In this document: piece by piece, positions 1 through 8,757 of the stretch
Position numbering within the stretch: the first letter of the stretch is position 1
Layout of the letters: every line of letters starts with the position of its first letter
Source of the DNA: Massiliimicrobium timonense
Lineage (GTDB): Bacteria > Bacillota_I > Bacilli_A > Erysipelotrichales > Coprobacillaceae
Direction of reading: 5' to 3'
Assembly: GCF_002160865.1 (NCBI RefSeq)
Contig: NZ_NFLJ01000014.1
Span: 1-61,002, forward strand
Length of the DNA stretch: 61,002 nucleotides
The notes under the pieces: generated by a model
Told to the model about the DNA's origin: nothing
The model's input: only the letters and a program-made list of their open reading frames with translations
Database searches by the model: none
Position numbers and translations under genes: made by a program

Positions 1-64
1 GAAAAACAAAAAAACTTGCTGACATTAAAAATGCAGCCATCACTGCAATAAGTTTATTCTTCAT
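1..64 (-). CDS. DUF4366-like exported ICE protein, 5' end only
   Basis: The first 21 codons of a gene that runs off the left edge. The start ATG at 62-64 follows a strong GAGGAGG ribosome-binding site at about 69-80 and overlaps the end of the DUF4315 gene by 11 bases. The visible product begins MKNKLIAVMAAFLMSASFF, a typical signal peptide with a short basic N-terminus and a hydrophobic core. In Tn1549-type elements the gene after DUF4315 usually encodes a DUF4366 (CD1107-type) surface protein. The family assignment therefore rests on position and signal peptide, not on the mature domain. Confidence 0.6.
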   Translation of the reverse strand, partial: MKNKLIAVMAAFLMSASFFVF

Positions 65-311
65 CTAAATTATCCTCCTCATTTGTATTATATTCATTAG
101 GCAATTCTTCTGGCACAGATACAGACGCTTTTTGAATAAGAAGTGCTAACTGTTCTGGTGTTAGATTTGCCGCATGAACCATTTCATGAATCAAAGTATT
201 TTCTGTTTCTTTATATTTCTTTTCTAACTCTTTTACACGAGTATCCCACTCATCTCGTTTAGCTCGTGCTTTTTTTAGATCACTGTTAATCTTATCTAGT
301 TTATTTGCCAT
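54..311 (-). CDS. DUF4315 family ICE protein
   Basis: A small charged protein of about 85 residues, matching the DUF4315 proteins found in Tn1549-like elements between the NlpC/P60 hydrolase and the DUF4366 protein. Residues 1-40 are rich in Lys, Glu and Arg and should form a coiled coil. The part near NLTPEQLALLIQKA resembles the family's conserved segment, and the tail is acidic. The function is not established; a structural or accessory role in conjugation is inferred from context. Two ATGs lie two codons apart. The second (309-311) is chosen because the AGGAGA at 318-323 is 6 bases from it and only touches the first. Confidence 0.75.
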   Translation of the reverse strand: MANKLDKINSDLKKARAKRDEWDTRVKELEKKYKETENTLIHEMVHAANLTPEQLALLIQKASVSVPEELPNEYNTNEEDNLDEE

Positions 312-326
312 AAACATTCTCCTTTT

Positions 327-2051
327 TTATTTTAATCTTCCATAACAATAAAAATGTTCTTGCCAATAAGATGAATTTACATGTGCATAAGAAATTGGAT
401 TACCACAATGAATCATCATTCCTTTTCCAACATAAATTCCAACATGACTAGCTCCAGTTGTATCATAGGTTCCTTGGAAGAATATCAAATCACCTGGTTT
501 TACTTCACTAGGTCGAATGATATCGCAAATGTTCTTCAGTCCATTTGCTCCTAACCTTCCTACATTCCAACCATTATTAGAATGGTTGATGACCCATGAT
601 ACAAATCCCGAACAATCGAAACTAGTTTCTGGAGAAGAGCCACCCCATACATATGGATAGCCAAGATACTTTTCTGCTTCTTTGATCATGTTTGCAAACT
701 TTTCATCTGTTAATGCTTCTCCGGGAATATCATAATCTAAATATTCTCCTGTAGAATTTGCATAGATATCATCTTCAAATAAATAAGAGCGATTACCTTT
801 TGTATCTAACAACAATCGGTATCGATCCTTCTGTTCATCAGTTAATCCTAATTGATTGATAGCAGAACCTAATCCATTATTTTTAAGTTTTACATTCAAG
901 ATTTTATATTCATATTCCACTTCAACTTCGTACTCATATTCTTCCTGTCGAGTTTCACCAGTTTCAGGATCAACTACTTCTTTTGTACCAGTTCTTGTTT
1001 CTGTTTTAGTACGAGTTTCAGTTTCTTCTTCTAAGGTAAGCGAATATTGCAAATCAAATAATTCTTGCAGACTATCTTGAACCTCATCTTGCATATAATC
1101 TTCAAAGACAACCGTTAGATAAGAAGTTAATTCATAAGGATTATGGTTGATGTCATCTACATAATAACGATATTCATCATAGCCAGTATGTTCTTCTTCA
1201 ATCTTCTCAATCTTTGACTGTAGCTCACTTTCTAAAGCTTTATAATCATCATTTGCTCCAATTATTGCTTCATCAGTTGCTGTAAAAGAAGCTCCTACAA
1301 CCATATTTGAACCACCTTGAAACATAACTGAACAAGATGATAATGCAGTTGAAAGAATGAATAAAAGCATTACTGCTACTGCACCAATAACCAATGTATG
1401 CGAATGTCTAGTAGCAAAAGACACCATTTGTTCTGATGCCTTTTTAACTTTATCTTTTACAGTTTGAGTTGCTGTAGTTGTTGTACTTACACTTTTCCCA
1501 CTTTTAGCAGCCATATATTCTTTTTTGATTTGCTGCTTCTGTCTCCATTTTGAGATAGGATTAGATACAGACTTTGGTTCAACTGATTTTTGTTTTTGAT
1601 AAAGTGTATTGATATTTGCTTTATCGGCTTTGGCTTCTAATTTCTCTGCTTGTCTGCTTTTACGTAGCTTATTTCCATAAATAGCATTATTTACAGTTCT
1701 AACTGATGATTCGGCAATCTCTTCACTTCTGTGAAATGACTTTACACCAACATTATCATCTTCATTCTTTCCAACTTCTTGATGAAGTTTTGCAGAAATT
1801 GTTGAACTCGCTCCTTTGATTAGTGCTCTTTTTGTTTTTGATGGTGTTTTGATATCGTCAACAGCTATTTCAGCCTCTCCAAAACGAAGTTTCGCTTTTC
1901 GGGTTGCTGATTTTTCTTCTTCAGTAATCAGCTTACTTTTTGCTTTATCAGCTTTATTAACAGCTCTCTTTGCTCTTTTATAGGCTTTACTAACATTTTC
2001 ATCTTTGAGTTCATCTTTCTTAAAGTGAAGCTTGGTTGTTTGTTTTTTCAA
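327..2051 (-). CDS. Membrane-anchored NlpC/P60 peptidoglycan hydrolase of the ICE
   Basis: A protein of 574 residues. Residues 1-210 are highly basic and cytoplasmic. A single membrane segment lies around 216-240. A Glu/Thr-rich extracellular linker follows, and an NlpC/P60 (C40) domain occupies about 453-574. Catalytic motifs are visible: Cys in FDCSGFVSW and His in ASHVGIYVG, followed by MIHCGNP. Such enzymes cut peptide stems in peptidoglycan and are thought to open the wall for the mating channel, like CD1108-type proteins of Clostridioides elements. The start is a TTG at 2049-2051 with GGAGGA at 2059-2064, 7 bases away. The gene lies 3 bases after virB4, so the two are probably co-translated. 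The low-complexity ET/RT repeats near 330-360 are coding. Confidence 0.88.
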   Translation of the reverse strand: MKKQTTKLHFKKDELKDENVSKAYKRAKRAVNKADKAKSKLITEEEKSATRKAKLRFGEAEIAVDDIKTPSKTKRALIKGASSTISAKLHQEVGKNEDDNVGVKSFHRSEEIAESSVRTVNNAIYGNKLRKSRQAEKLEAKADKANINTLYQKQKSVEPKSVSNPISKWRQKQQIKKEYMAAKSGKSVSTTTTATQTVKDKVKKASEQMVSFATRHSHTLVIGAVAVMLLFILSTALSSCSVMFQGGSNMVVGASFTATDEAIIGANDDYKALESELQSKIEKIEEEHTGYDEYRYYVDDINHNPYELTSYLTVVFEDYMQDEVQDSLQELFDLQYSLTLEEETETRTKTETRTGTKEVVDPETGETRQEEYEYEVEVEYEYKILNVKLKNNGLGSAINQLGLTDEQKDRYRLLLDTKGNRSYLFEDDIYANSTGEYLDYDIPGEALTDEKFANMIKEAEKYLGYPYVWGGSSPETSFDCSGFVSWVINHSNNGWNVGRLGANGLKNICDIIRPSEVKPGDLIFFQGTYDTTGASHVGIYVGKGMMIHCGNPISYAHVNSSYWQEHFYCYGRLK

Positions 2052-2054
2052 CAG

Positions 2055-4484
2055 CTACTCCTCCTTTTGTTCAGATACCTCTGATAATTTTGTTGTCATA
2101 ATTCTATACAACTCTAAATCAGTTGGGAAATGATCGACGAATGGCAAAATGACATTACCATAGAATAATAATCCTTCACCCTCACCAGATTGCGTTACAT
2201 AAGATAGCTGATGAGTAGAGATATTCAACTGTTTCGCTAGAATCTGTCTATCCCCAGCAGCTTGATTGAGCATATAAATGAAGTCTGAGTTCTCAAAAAT
2301 ATTTTCAACTTCTCTACTGGATAATAGATCTTTGATATTTTGCGTGATACCAGTAGGAATACCTCCCCATTTACGGAATCTTTTCCAAATCTCAACAGAA
2401 TAAGAAGCTGTCTGTTCTTCTTTTAGTAGCAAGTGAAATTCATCCATATAGTAGCGAGTTGTTTTACCAGCATTTCTATTAATTGTTACACGACCCCATA
2501 CCTGATCTTGAACGACAAGCATTCCAATTTTCTTTAACTGTTTTCCTAATTCCTTGATGTCATAACAAACCAAACGATTTGTGATATCTACATTTGTTCT
2601 ATGATTAAACAAGTTCAAAGAACCTTTCACATAGATTTCAAGTGCAGTTGCCACATGATGTGCTTCCTTTTCTTCCTGTTTCAACAAAGCATGATACAAA
2701 TCTTCTAGTAATGGCATATTCTCAGGAATAGGATTCTTAAAATAATTTTGATAAATTTGATGAACACAACGGTCAATAACAGTCTTTTCAATTGGCTGTA
2801 ATCCATCTTTTCCACCAACAACTAGCTCACAAAGCGATAAAATAAAATCAGCTTTTAATGCAATTGGATTATCTTCTTCTGAATAATTTGAATTGATATC
2901 CATTGGGTTGATGAAATGATTGCTTGATGGACTAATTTTGATAACCTGTCCTTTCAATTTCTTTACCAATGCAGTGTACTCAGATTCTGGATCACAGATA
3001 ATGATATCATCATCTGTTACTAAAAAAGCATTCGTAATTTCACGTTTTGCACTAAACGACTTTCCAGAACCCGGAGTTCCTAAAATCAAACCATTAGGAT
3101 TCTTTAATTTCTTTCTATCAACCATAATCAAATTATTAGAAAGAGCATTTAGTCCATAATAAAGTGCTTCCTTATCATTTTGAAACAGCTCCTGTGTTGT
3201 AAATGGAACAAAAATGGCTGTACTAGAAGTTGTCATTCCTCTTTTAATATCAATAAGATTTAATGCTAATGGTAAACTGCTCATTAAAGCATTCTCTTGT
3301 TGGTAATCTAATCGTCTTAAATTACAGTTATGCTTTTGAGCAATGGAGCTTGCTTGAAAGACACTATTTTCAAGTTCTTGCTTTGTTTTTCCTGTATTCA
3401 TGATAAGCATCGTTAATAAAAACATACGCTCATTTTGACTTTGTAGTTCTTTTAATAATGCTTTTGCATCTTTGCCATAAGTTGCTAAATCTGATGGAAT
3501 GATATCCATATCATATCCAGAACGAACTGCTTTTTTCTGTTCCTCAATCTTAGAACGATCAAGTTCAGTAATCGTATGCTTTACTTGTTTAATAGCAGAA
3601 GTTTGATCAACTGATTGAATATGCATCGTGATGATTTGACTTGAATCCATTTCAAGAAAGTCCTTTAACATCTGATCACTCAAATCGGAAGCACTGATCA
3701 TCAAATAAGACATAGCTCCAAATGATTCACCAACTTGAAAAACACGACTTCCCGGAAAACTAAAAGAAGTAGGAGCAATAAAATCTTTAACAGATAATCC
3801 AGTTTCGCTTAACCATTTCCATTCAAAACGAAATTTATCCATCTCATACATATGAAACATAGAATGCATGAGCTGTAATCTTTCTTTTCCATTCAACACT
3901 TTAACTGCAACACCTAATCGACGAAAGTTATTCAATAGATTGATTTGGATATGCTCAAGTCTAGGTTTTGCTTCTTTCATTGATTTTGCTTCTATACCAA
4001 AAGTTAAATATTTTGTTTTGGTCAATCCGTTGTTTCCTTGTGATAGCTGAGTTTTCAACATCTGGGAATATTCATTTCTTACTGCATTGAACCCATCATT
4101 TTTCAGAGGAATACGAATTGATTTTTCAAAACTCTCAACATCAGTTGCCATATTCATAAATGACAGTTCAAAATGAATCGAACTGTCAAAGAAATTGAGA
4201 AAGCTGCACCATTCTTCAAAAATGGCTGATTGGTCTTCCTGTTGTGCTAACTGATAATTGATGTCTTGAAACTGAATGGTTTTCGTATAGTAGTTATCTT
4301 TCACCCTACAAATACCATCGGGAAACATTCTTTGAAATGGGATAGATTGTTGAGCTGTTCTAGGAACTCCATCATCATTTCTTGCATTTTCAATGATGCT
4401 TTGAATCTGATGTTGTTCCTTTTTGGTTAGATAACTTGGTACTTTAATTTTTTCTTGCTTTTTTCTTTTGAGAATTTTTAACAA
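2055..4484 (-). CDS. virB4: VirB4-family conjugation ATPase
   Basis: A protein of 809 residues, the usual size for the VirB4/TraE/CD1110 ATPases that power type IV secretion at the inner face of the membrane. Walker A is LGTPGSGKS near residue 466-474, and Walker B is in YYMDEFHLLL near residue 678. The N-terminal half is the non-catalytic docking region. The start is TTG at 4482-4484, inside the 3' end of the PrgI gene (41-base overlap), with GGAGG at 4494-4498 spaced 9 bases. This implies translational coupling with PrgI. PrgI followed by VirB4 is the standard order in Gram-positive conjugation modules, and the family call is firm. Confidence 0.93.
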   Translation of the reverse strand: MLKILKRKKQEKIKVPSYLTKKEQHQIQSIIENARNDDGVPRTAQQSIPFQRMFPDGICRVKDNYYTKTIQFQDINYQLAQQEDQSAIFEEWCSFLNFFDSSIHFELSFMNMATDVESFEKSIRIPLKNDGFNAVRNEYSQMLKTQLSQGNNGLTKTKYLTFGIEAKSMKEAKPRLEHIQINLLNNFRRLGVAVKVLNGKERLQLMHSMFHMYEMDKFRFEWKWLSETGLSVKDFIAPTSFSFPGSRVFQVGESFGAMSYLMISASDLSDQMLKDFLEMDSSQIITMHIQSVDQTSAIKQVKHTITELDRSKIEEQKKAVRSGYDMDIIPSDLATYGKDAKALLKELQSQNERMFLLTMLIMNTGKTKQELENSVFQASSIAQKHNCNLRRLDYQQENALMSSLPLALNLIDIKRGMTTSSTAIFVPFTTQELFQNDKEALYYGLNALSNNLIMVDRKKLKNPNGLILGTPGSGKSFSAKREITNAFLVTDDDIIICDPESEYTALVKKLKGQVIKISPSSNHFINPMDINSNYSEEDNPIALKADFILSLCELVVGGKDGLQPIEKTVIDRCVHQIYQNYFKNPIPENMPLLEDLYHALLKQEEKEAHHVATALEIYVKGSLNLFNHRTNVDITNRLVCYDIKELGKQLKKIGMLVVQDQVWGRVTINRNAGKTTRYYMDEFHLLLKEEQTASYSVEIWKRFRKWGGIPTGITQNIKDLLSSREVENIFENSDFIYMLNQAAGDRQILAKQLNISTHQLSYVTQSGEGEGLLFYGNVILPFVDHFPTDLELYRIMTTKLSEVSEQKEE

Positions 4485-4839
4485 TTTCCATGACCTCCTT
4501 TTCTACTTTTTCCTGTTTTTCTAATAGTTCATAGTAATTATTTGTATTAAAAGGTCTTATCTTTGGACGAATAAACTTTGTTTCAATAAAATGATGAGCA
4601 ATGACCTCTAGTGGCTGTCCATCTTTTTCGTACATTGCTAAAAAGAACATGGGTAGCATAACAATCATCATACATATAACTGCTACACTTATATTCCCAT
4701 ATTTTTTCATCAGAAAAAAAACTGGTAAACCAATCAATGCTCCTATACCAAAGCAAATCAATTGTCTTTTCGTTAGATTGAATAATATCTTTGATTTCAC
4801 TCGTGTGAGATCACGAGGTACTGGTACATAAGCTGCCAC
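4444..4839 (-). CDS. prgI: PrgI family membrane protein (VirB3-like)
   Basis: A small inner-membrane component of Gram-positive type IV secretion systems, always next to the VirB4 ATPase. The N-terminal AAYVPVPRDLTRVKSK and FNLTKRQLICFG segments are typical of PrgI. Two adjacent membrane helices at about residues 25-65 are followed by a basic cytoplasmic tail. The frame is open from an ATG at 4845, but the GGAG there is only 2 bases away. A GTG at 4837-4839 has an 8-base spacing and gives the usual family N-terminus (MAAYVP), so it is preferred. The product has about 131 residues. The gene sits 17 bases downstream of the TrbL-like gene. Confidence 0.85.
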   Translation of the reverse strand: MAAYVPVPRDLTRVKSKILFNLTKRQLICFGIGALIGLPVFFLMKKYGNISVAVICMMIVMLPMFFLAMYEKDGQPLEVIAHHFIETKFIRPKIRPFNTNNYYELLEKQEKVEKEVMEIVKNSQKKKARKN

Positions 4840-4856
4840 AATCATTTCTCCTTTCT

Positions 4857-5723
4857 TTAATGGGCATTAAATACACTCTTTGCAAGATATCCTGTCTTAA
4901 ACAAGGTAAAACATAATAAAACTGTATATCCCATGACTCCCCAAATAGATGCAATGATATCTTCACTGATTGAAACATTTTGTATCAATACAGCATAAAT
5001 ACCAACGCAAATCATGATAAGAAAGCCTTGAAAACCAAGTGCAAATAAGGATCTAAGATAATTTTGTCCAATCTGACTTTGTTCTCGGTTCACAAAAGTT
5101 GAAAATGGGATAGGTGCTAGACTTGTCATCAAATAAATCTCTATCATACGTCCATAAACGATAATAAAAATAATAATAGACAATGCTGACATCGTAAATT
5201 GAACAATAAATGATTGTAGGAACAATCCAAACAATGGACCAATATCCATTTCCATCAGTGTTTCCTGAATGGTTTCCAAAGCACTTGCATCAATAGCGGT
5301 TTCTGAGGATATAATGCCTGCACTAGAATTGATGACTTGCTGAGACACATCAAAAACTGCCATCGTAATATTGAATGTGTTTGAAATCAATACAACTGCA
5401 ACAAATGTCTTGAATATCCATTTAAAAAATATCCATGTTTCAAAATTTGATAGATTATTGTGGTCAATAATCATTTGAATGAGTTCATAGCAAGCAATAA
5501 AAGTAAGTATCAATCCTGCTATGGGGATGATAACGGATTCTGAAATATTTCTTATCATCTCAAAGACACCAGGTGAAAAATCTGCTGGTGTCGTTCCAAC
5601 CTGTGTTGCAATATTTCCTACTTGTTGGTTCACGGAATCAAACATGCCCGTAAGATTATCCATAATACCGCTGACAAGTAAATCCTTAATCCAGTCTGTT
5701 ATCTTATCGAGTATGAAGTCCAC
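4857..5723 (-). CDS. VirB6/TrbL-like conjugal transfer membrane protein
   Basis: A polytopic protein of 288 residues with about six hydrophobic segments and a short amphipathic N-terminus. It matches the CD1112/TrbL-like channel components found between Maff2 and PrgI in Tn1549-type elements. These are thought to form part of the membrane channel for DNA transfer. The start is GTG at 5721-5723 with GGAGG 8 bases upstream. It lies 18 bases after the Maff2 gene, within the same minus-strand operon. The family assignment relies on topology, size and neighbours, since this class is poorly conserved in sequence. Confidence 0.82.
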   Translation of the reverse strand: MDFILDKITDWIKDLLVSGIMDNLTGMFDSVNQQVGNIATQVGTTPADFSPGVFEMIRNISESVIIPIAGLILTFIACYELIQMIIDHNNLSNFETWIFFKWIFKTFVAVVLISNTFNITMAVFDVSQQVINSSAGIISSETAIDASALETIQETLMEMDIGPLFGLFLQSFIVQFTMSALSIIIFIIVYGRMIEIYLMTSLAPIPFSTFVNREQSQIGQNYLRSLFALGFQGFLIMICVGIYAVLIQNVSISEDIIASIWGVMGYTVLLCFTLFKTGYLAKSVFNAH

Positions 5724-5741
5724 ACTTTATACCTCCTTTTC

Positions 5742-5957
5742 TTAACCAAAAAGTCCAGATAGTAAAGGAACCAATGTTGTCCCAATAAGAGCAACACCAC
5801 CTCCAGCCATAAGCTGTTTCATACCTTGAGATTTTGCTCCTGGGTTATCGTTACCATATCCCTCTAATAAATTGATTGCTCCCCAGATACCTAAACCGGC
5901 TCCTAATGCGATAACTAATGTTTGCAATACTGTTATTGCTGAATTAAAAAATGCCAT
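5742..5957 (-). CDS. Maff2 family small membrane protein
   Basis: A protein of 71 residues with two hydrophobic helices separated by a polar loop containing YGNDNPGAKSQGMKQLMAGG. This is the conserved signature of Maff2, a VirB2/pilin-like small membrane protein found in Clostridium-type ICEs directly before the TrbL-like gene. Its likely role is as a subunit of the mating apparatus; this is inferred. A TAAGGAGG ribosome-binding site precedes the ATG. The gene begins a transcript segment, because a terminator at 6084-6128 separates it from virD4 upstream. Confidence 0.9.
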   Translation of the reverse strand: MAFFNSAITVLQTLVIALGAGLGIWGAINLLEGYGNDNPGAKSQGMKQLMAGGGVALIGTTLVPLLSGLFG

Positions 5958-6083
5958 TCTTCTTTTTCCTCCTTAGCTTTTGTTTTTATATTTTTCCTTA
6001 ATGCTTCCTCATTTTCTTTGACCATCTATTTTACTTTTCATTAACCACGTTAGTTTGTCATGAAATGAGATTACATTTAAGTC
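5958..6083 (-). other. Maff2 leader region between terminator and start codon
   Basis: About 125 AT-rich bases between the virD4 terminator and the Maff2 ribosome-binding site. This is where a promoter for the Maff2-TrbL-PrgI-VirB4-NlpC operon would be expected. I see no clear consensus -35/-10 pair. Confidence 0.3.
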
Positions 6084-6128
6084 AAGAAAAAAAGCCTTCC
6101 GTTATTCGCTATGAATACAAAAGGCTTT
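6084..6128 (-). terminator. Intrinsic terminator after virD4
   Basis: Inverted repeat AAAGCCTT (6121-6128 on the plus strand as AAGGCTTT, paired with 6091-6098), followed on the minus strand by a run of T residues. It overlaps the virD4 stop codon and separates virD4 from the Maff2 operon. Confidence 0.75.
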
Positions 6129-7893
6129 AGGCAGATGCATCAGCATCTACAACTATAAACACATCATCAGCTTTCAGTTTTAGCTTTGTGCTAATAAACT
6201 TTTCAATATTAAACGTATTGCGTTTATCTGCATCTGATGTGTATTGAAAATTTGGGTGTTTCGTTAAATCATATTTATATGATAAAAAAGGACGAACACC
6301 TCTTAACTGTAAGATACACTTGTTTCCATCTAAAACAGCTAATTCATCAATTGTCATAAGGTCTTTACCTAACTTTTGATAATTTGTTCCATAAGATGGA
6401 CTGTTTCCTCGTGTATCTGATGTGTTATACATATCAATCGTTTCTTTACCCAACGCTTGATTAAGTTCTTTTAAAGTAGTCGGTTCAGAACCACCCAAGA
6501 ATACTCTAGAATCCATATTACCAATAATAGTGTCTGCATTATCCTTATAGATAGCTTTCAACTGACTTTGTGCTTGTAATACCAAGCAAGCTGAAATCTC
6601 ACGACTTCGAATGGTTGCTACTAACTTTTCTAAATTAGGAATCTGTCCAATATTGGCAGCTTCATCAATCAAGCATCGAACATGAACAGGTAATCTTCCA
6701 CCATAAACATCATCAGCCTTTTCACATAACAAGTTAAATAGCTGGGTATAAATCATGGAAATCAAGAAATTAAATGTTCCATCCGTATCTGACATGATAA
6801 GAAATAATGCTGTTTTCCTATCTCCTAAAGTATCTAGTTCCAATTCATCATAAGAAGTAATTTCTCTTAATTCATCAATATCAAAAGGTGCTAATCTTGC
6901 ACCACATGAGATTAAGATGGATTTAGATGTTTTACCTGCAGCCAGTTTAAATTTCTTATACTGGCGAACAGCGAAATGATTTGGATTTTTTCTTTCCAAT
7001 GCTTCAAACATAAGATCAACAGGATTTTGAAAATCTTCGTCATCTTCTCGGACTTCCATTGCGTTAATAAATTCAATCAAAGTAGAAAAGTTCTGTTCTT
7101 CAATAGGAGCTTCAAAGTGGATATACCCAATAAGAGCACAATACAAAAGTGTTTCTGCTTTTGTCCAGAATTCATCCCCCTCTTTGCCATCTCCTTTCGT
7201 ATTGGCAATCAAGGTCGTCACTAGCTTAAGAATATCTTTTTCACTATGAATATAAGCAAAGGGGTTGTAATGCATTGATTTCTTAAAGTTGATGGTATTA
7301 AAAATCTTTAGTTTATAGCCATACCTTAATAGTGCATTACCACATTCAATAACAATACTTCCTTTTGGGTCTGTAACGACATAAGATGAATGCATTTGTA
7401 ATAGATTAGGCTTGATCCAAAATCTTGTCTTACCTGAACCAGAACCTCCTACAATCAAAACATTCTTATTTCGAGCATTCTTTGGGTTTTTAGGACGATT
7501 ACTCATCATCAAAAACTCTGTTTTCGTAAGAATGATATTATCCTCAAATTTGCTTGCTATAAATGGCTCGATATCTTTTCGTGTTCCCCAACGTGCAGAA
7601 CCATACTCCACTTTATGACGAAACTTTTTCGCATTTTGCCCTTTGATATAAACAGCCATCCATAAAGTAACTCCACAGATAATTCCAACGAATAGATCAA
7701 ATGGATAAAGACTAGGCAATGGATTTAGAAATGCAATACCTAATGTTTCTAAGAAAGATAATATCTTTTTTGATTGATTAAATCCTTCAGCTAATCTCCA
7801 TGCTTCTCCAATATTCGTAGTAATAAGTCCAAATATAAGGTAAGGAAGATAAAGAAAAAGGAGCTTCTTAAATTTGTTTATATCTAAACTCAT
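6127..7893 (-). CDS. virD4: VirD4/TraG-type coupling protein
   Basis: A protein of 588 residues, the type IV coupling ATPase that delivers the relaxase-DNA complex to the mating channel. Two N-terminal membrane helices lie at about 10-30 and 60-80. Walker A is GGSGSGKTRFW near residue 149, and Walker B is CLIDEAANIG near residue 406. The motif HYNPFAYI after the first ATP motif is typical of the TraG/TcpA-like CD1115 group. The ATG start overlaps the PcfB stop by 4 bases, with a good AAGGAG site. PcfB plus VirD4 is the conserved pair, as with PcfB/PcfC on pCF10, so the call is firm. Confidence 0.93.
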   Translation of the reverse strand: MSLDINKFKKLLFLYLPYLIFGLITTNIGEAWRLAEGFNQSKKILSFLETLGIAFLNPLPSLYPFDLFVGIICGVTLWMAVYIKGQNAKKFRHKVEYGSARWGTRKDIEPFIASKFEDNIILTKTEFLMMSNRPKNPKNARNKNVLIVGGSGSGKTRFWIKPNLLQMHSSYVVTDPKGSIVIECGNALLRYGYKLKIFNTINFKKSMHYNPFAYIHSEKDILKLVTTLIANTKGDGKEGDEFWTKAETLLYCALIGYIHFEAPIEEQNFSTLIEFINAMEVREDDEDFQNPVDLMFEALERKNPNHFAVRQYKKFKLAAGKTSKSILISCGARLAPFDIDELREITSYDELELDTLGDRKTALFLIMSDTDGTFNFLISMIYTQLFNLLCEKADDVYGGRLPVHVRCLIDEAANIGQIPNLEKLVATIRSREISACLVLQAQSQLKAIYKDNADTIIGNMDSRVFLGGSEPTTLKELNQALGKETIDMYNTSDTRGNSPSYGTNYQKLGKDLMTIDELAVLDGNKCILQLRGVRPFLSYKYDLTKHPNFQYTSDADKRNTFNIEKFISTKLKLKADDVFIVVDADASA

Positions 7894-8375
7894 AAGCTTT
7901 GCTCCTTATCTTTATTTCTGACTTTTCTAGGAATTGATTTCACTTTCTCAACCATCTTTCTAAGTTCAGAAAGAGCACTCTTTCTTTCATCTTTTTCCAT
8001 AACTGAAGATAGATACTCTTTAAAAGCTTTTGACATATCTTTACTGTCTTTTGATTTAAAGAATACTAGATATTTTGGTGGTTCAACTCCATCATCTTTT
8101 TTAATTTCATAATCAATATGATGTTTCCTTGCAAATCTTTCAAAACCAGAAATATCCGTTTCAGATATTTCAATGTTAGATAAATGTTTACTTTCTTTCA
8201 TCAACTGCTTTACAGTTTTCTTCTGTGGATTATTCGCTTTTTCAATTCTTTTATTCATCTTCATTTGTTTTCTGTTTCTATGAATATTTTGCCATCCAAC
8301 CCACATCGTTCTAGCAGAAAGTTTTGATGTTGAGATAACTAAATTAAAGGTTCTGTTTTCTACTTCTTCCTGCAA
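7890..8375 (-). CDS. pcfB: PcfB family protein (DUF3801)
   Basis: A basic soluble protein of about 161 residues matching PcfB/DUF3801. The N-terminal QEEVENRTFNLVISTSKL is the family signature. In pCF10 the PcfB homologue interacts with the coupling protein and helps dock the relaxosome, and the 4-base overlap with virD4 fits that role. The frame extends to a GTG at 8384, but that codon lies inside the AGGAGG ribosome-binding site. The TTG at 8373-8375 has an 8-base spacing and gives the usual MQEEVE start. The C-terminal 40 residues are strongly basic. Confidence 0.85.
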   Translation of the reverse strand: MQEEVENRTFNLVISTSKLSARTMWVGWQNIHRNRKQMKMNKRIEKANNPQKKTVKQLMKESKHLSNIEISETDISGFERFARKHHIDYEIKKDDGVEPPKYLVFFKSKDSKDMSKAFKEYLSSVMEKDERKSALSELRKMVEKVKSIPRKVRNKDKEQSL

Positions 8376-8401
8376 TGCTATCACCTCCTAAAATAGTAAG
8401 A

Positions 8402-8743
8402 TTATTTTTTATTCTTGCCCTCAATTGTTAAAATACCGTCTAAGGTTGTTGCGACAATATGATATCTTTTCGCTAATGCAATATCATTTTTGACTTGTTC
8501 ATCTGTTGTACTTCCACATACAACAACGATGCGACATCTTCTTAGTAGTTCCATAGCCATACTCAAGCGATCGCTATGTTCCTGTGGAACTTTATCATCT
8601 AAAAAATCCGTATGCATAAGTCTTGGACAAATAGGAGAATAACCAGCTTCATATACATTTCTACAATAATTCAATGCTTGTTCTTTACCTTCAATTTCTG
8701 CATCACACCAAACAGCAGTAATATAGGCTAACGGTCTAACCAT
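8402..8743 (-). CDS. DUF7768/DUF4406-like protein (nucleoside deoxyribosyltransferase-like fold)
   Basis: A protein of 113 residues containing the patterns YITAVWCDAEIEG, GYSPICPRLMH and RCRIVVVCGSTTDEQVKNDI. These match the small DUF7768-type proteins carried by Tn1549-like elements, which resemble nucleoside 2-deoxyribosyltransferases. No enzymatic activity has been established for the ICE versions. The start ATG has AAAGGAG 9 bases upstream, and the gene lies 14 bases after the DUF3846 gene. The fold call is moderately sure; the biological role is unknown. Confidence 0.65.
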   Translation of the reverse strand: MVRPLAYITAVWCDAEIEGKEQALNYCRNVYEAGYSPICPRLMHTDFLDDKVPQEHSDRLSMAMELLRRCRIVVVCGSTTDEQVKNDIALAKRYHIVATTLDGILTIEGKNKK

Positions 8744-8757
8744 ATGCTATTGCTCCT

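Noticed and set aside
856-1080. Plus-strand ORF rich in Ser, Thr and Tyr opposite the NlpC/P60 gene
   Set aside because: It is the reverse complement of the Glu/Arg/Thr repeats of that gene, with no ribosome-binding site.
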